Shown: positions 4,802 to 6,859 of the stretch, piece after piece
Layout: each line of letters starts with the position of its first letter
Position numbering within the stretch: the first letter of the stretch is position 1
DNA from: Bacteroidaceae bacterium
GTDB taxonomy: Bacteria > Bacteroidota > Bacteroidia > Bacteroidales > Bacteroidaceae
NCBI GenBank assembly: GCA_900770655.1
Contig: CAAGLA010000039.1
Span: 1 to 6,859, forward strand
Reading direction: 5' to 3'
DNA: 6,859 nucleotides
Notes under the pieces: generated by a model
Told to the model about the DNA's origin: nothing
What the model saw: the letters and a program-made list of their open reading frames with translations, nothing else
The model's database searches: none
Position numbers and translations under genes: made by a program

Positions 4802-6859
4802 ATGGCAGACAAAAGAGTCTATACCTTTGGCAATGGTCTTGCAGAAGGTAACGCGTCAATGAGAAACTTGTTAGGAGGTAAAGGTGCCAACTTGGCAGAA
4901 ATGAACCTTATCGGCATTCCCGTTCCTCCCGGATTCACTATTACCACAGAGGTTTGTGGCGAGTACTACAGCCTCGGTAAAGAGAAGGTAATCGAGCTTC
5001 TGAAAGCTGAGGTTCAAGCCGCTGTAAAGAACATCGAGACTTTGATGAACTCTACATTCGGCGACCCTGCTAACCCATTGTTGGTATCGGTACGTTCAGG
5101 TGCACGCGCATCAATGCCCGGTATGATGGATACAATCCTTAACCTCGGTCTTAACGACATTGTTGTAGAAGGTCTTGCAAAGAAGACAGGCAACGAGAAG
5201 TTCGCTTGGGATTCTTACCGCCGTTTCGTACAGATGTACGGTGACGTTGTTTTGGGTATGAAGCCTACAAGCAAGGAAGAGATTGACCCATTCGAGGCTA
5301 TCATTGAGAAAGTTAAGGAAGAGGCCGGTGTTGTTCTCGACAAGGACCTCAGCGTTGAGTCTTTGAAAGAACTCGTCAAGAAGTTCAAGGCTGCCGTAAA
5401 GGCACAGACAGGCAAGGACTTCCCAACAGACGCTTACGAGCAGTTGTGGGGTGCAGTTTGCGCTGTATTTGAGTCTTGGAACAACGAGCGCGCTATCCTT
5501 TACCGTCGTATGGAGAAAATTCCCGATGAGTGGGGAACAGCCGTTTCGGTACAGGCAATGGTATTCGGTAATATGGGTGACACATCGGCTACCGGTGTAT
5601 GCTTCTCTCGCGACGCCGCTACAGGTGAGAACCTCTTCAACGGTGAGTACCTTATCAATGCACAGGGTGAAGACGTTGTTGCCGGTATCCGCACACCACA
5701 ACAGATTACAAAGATTGGTTCTCAGCGCTGGGCTGCATTGCAGAACATCAGCGAAGAGGAGCGCGCATCAAAGTATCCTTCAATGGAAGAGGCAATGCCC
5801 GAAATCTACAAGGAGCTCGATGCTATACAGACACGTCTCGAGGACCACTACAAAGATATGCAGGATATGGAGTTCACCGTTCAGGAAGGCAAGCTCTGGT
5901 TCTTGCAGACACGTAACGGAAAGCGCACAGGTGCTGCAATGGTGAAGATTGCTATGGACTTCTACCGCGATGGTATCATCGACGACAAGACAGTCTTGAA
6001 GCGTATGGAGCCCGAAAAGCTCAACGAGCTCTTGCACCCTGTATTCGACACAGCCGCTCTTGCAAAAGCTAAGGTTATCGCCAACGGTCTTCCCGCATCT
6101 CCGGGCGCTGCTACAGGCCGCATCGTATTCTTCGCCGACGACGCTGAAAAGTGGCACGAGGATGGTGAAAAGGTTATTCTTGTACGTATTGAGACATCTC
6201 CAGAGGACCTCGCAGGTATGGCTGCAGCTCAGGGTATCCTTACAGCCCGTGGCGGTATGACATCTCACGCTGCCGTTGTTGCACGCGGTATGGGTAAATG
6301 TTGCGTATCGGGTGCCGGTACACTCGTTATCGACTACAAGAAACGTACACTCACTGTAGACGGTATCACATTCAACGAAGGTGACTACATTTCACTCAAC
6401 GGTTCTACAGGCCAAGTTATCGAGGGCAAGGTTGAGACAAAAGCTCCTGAGCTCAGCGGCGACTTCGCTGAATTGATGGACATTTGCGACAAGTATGCAC
6501 GTTTGGGTGTACGCACAAATGCCGATACTCCTCACGACGCACAGGTTGCACGCGACTTCGGTGCTATTGGTATCGGTCTCTGCCGTACAGAGCATATGTT
6601 CTTCGAGGGTGAGAAGATTAAGGCTATGCGCGAGATGATTCTTGCCGAGACCACTAAGGAGCGCGAGGTTGCTCTTGCCAAGCTGTTGCCATTCCAGAAG
6701 GCCGACTTCGTTGGTATCTTCAAGGCAATGGAAGGCTTCCATTTACCTGTTCGCTTGCCCCCCCCGCCACTCCACGAGTTCGTACCACACGATGCTAAGG
6801 GCCAGCAGATGCTTGCTGAGGCAATGGGCAAGTCAGTAGAAGCTGTTCAGCGCCGCGCT
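4802..6859 (+). CDS. ppdK: Pyruvate, phosphate dikinase (3' end beyond window)
   Basis: The first 686 codons of a protein usually near 870-910 residues. It catalyses reversible conversion of pyruvate, ATP and phosphate to PEP, AMP and pyrophosphate in the cytoplasm, serving glycolysis or gluconeogenesis. The nucleotide-binding domain (about 10-375) has FGNG and LLGGKGANLAEM at the N terminus, SVRSGARASMPGMMDT (96-111) and LQTRNGKRT (368-376). The swivelling phosphohistidine domain has TARGGMTSHAAVVARGMG with His489 as the phosphocarrier. The PEP/pyruvate TIM-barrel domain starts near 550 and has GLCRTEHMFFE with Arg595. His489, Arg595 and Arg651 each sit 34 positions after Clostridium symbiosum His455, Arg561 and Arg617, so the alignment has no net gap there. 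At 646-654 the sequence departs from the family and the expected RLLDPPLHEF reads RLPPPPLHEF (see findings). The ATG at 4802 is the natural start and has its own promoter. Confidence 0.95.
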   Translation, partial: MADKRVYTFGNGLAEGNASMRNLLGGKGANLAEMNLIGIPVPPGFTITTEVCGEYYSLGKEKVIELLKAEVQAAVKNIETLMNSTFGDPANPLLVSVRSGARASMPGMMDTILNLGLNDIVVEGLAKKTGNEKFAWDSYRRFVQMYGDVVLGMKPTSKEEIDPFEAIIEKVKEEAGVVLDKDLSVESLKELVKKFKAAVKAQTGKDFPTDAYEQLWGAVCAVFESWNNERAILYRRMEKIPDEWGTAVSVQAMVFGNMGDTSATGVCFSRDAATGENLFNGEYLINAQGEDVVAGIRTPQQITKIGSQRWAALQNISEEERASKYPSMEEAMPEIYKELDAIQTRLEDHYKDMQDMEFTVQEGKLWFLQTRNGKRTGAAMVKIAMDFYRDGIIDDKTVLKRMEPEKLNELLHPVFDTAALAKAKVIANGLPASPGAATGRIVFFADDAEKWHEDGEKVILVRIETSPEDLAGMAAAQGILTARGGMTSHAAVVARGMGKCCVSGAGTLVIDYKKRTLTVDGITFNEGDYISLNGSTGQVIEGKVETKAPELSGDFAELMDICDKYARLGVRTNADTPHDAQVARDFGAIGIGLCRTEHMFFEGEKIKAMREMILAETTKEREVALAKLLPFQKADFVGIFKAMEGFHLPVRLPPPPLHEFVPHDAKGQQMLAEAMGKSVEAVQRRA

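Noticed and set aside
5111..5701. 196-codon minus-strand open frame inside ppdK
   Set aside because: It is antisense to the nucleotide-binding domain of ppdK, where the + strand reading matches the family residue by residue.

Overview
The window looks like chromosomal DNA from a member of the Bacteroidales (Bacteroidota). Three things point there. A match to the Bacteroidota promoter (TTTG, 19 bp, TAnnTTTG) precedes the first complete gene. Start codons lie in AT-rich leaders without Shine-Dalgarno sequences. The protein set is typical of the group: zinc-free type B L31, a lipoprotein with acidic residues just after the lipidated Cys, and pyruvate, phosphate dikinase. The genus cannot be fixed by eye.

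Layout. Positions 1-123 hold the last codons of an unidentified + strand gene, then a second copy of the same C-terminal coding sequence in another frame, probably a paralogue remnant. Positions 124-345 have no gene; they hold a palindrome that could terminate transcription and two copies of a roughly 66-bp GC-rich hairpin repeat. Positions 346-761 are a self-contained L31 unit: promoter, leader with a small hairpin, rpmE2 and a strong intrinsic terminator. A predicted surface lipoprotein of the DNA/RNA non-specific endonuclease family follows almost directly (781-1668). Converging on it from the right is a tight three-gene minus-strand operon, read in order: RlmD-type 23S rRNA m5U methyltransferase, RluA-family pseudouridine synthase, and a small exported peptidoglycan-binding-domain protein (4514 down to 1675, gaps of 8 and 9 bp). 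A 287-bp divergent intergenic region (4515-4801) carries a good promoter for pyruvate, phosphate dikinase and a weaker candidate, overlapped by an inverted repeat, for the rRNA-modification operon. The dikinase gene (4802 onward) runs off the right edge with 686 codons visible.

Functionally most of this is housekeeping: translation (L31), rRNA base modification (RlmD, RluA family) and interconversion of pyruvate and PEP (PPDK). The nuclease and the peptidoglycan-binding protein act at or outside the cell envelope. I see no defence system, mobile element, CRISPR array, tRNA or rRNA, and no convincing new multigene system. The items most worth checking are the duplicated gene tail with purely synonymous differences at the left edge, the paired hairpin repeats, and a local anomaly in ppdK (6734-6766) that replaces a conserved Asp with Pro beside a run of eight C residues.
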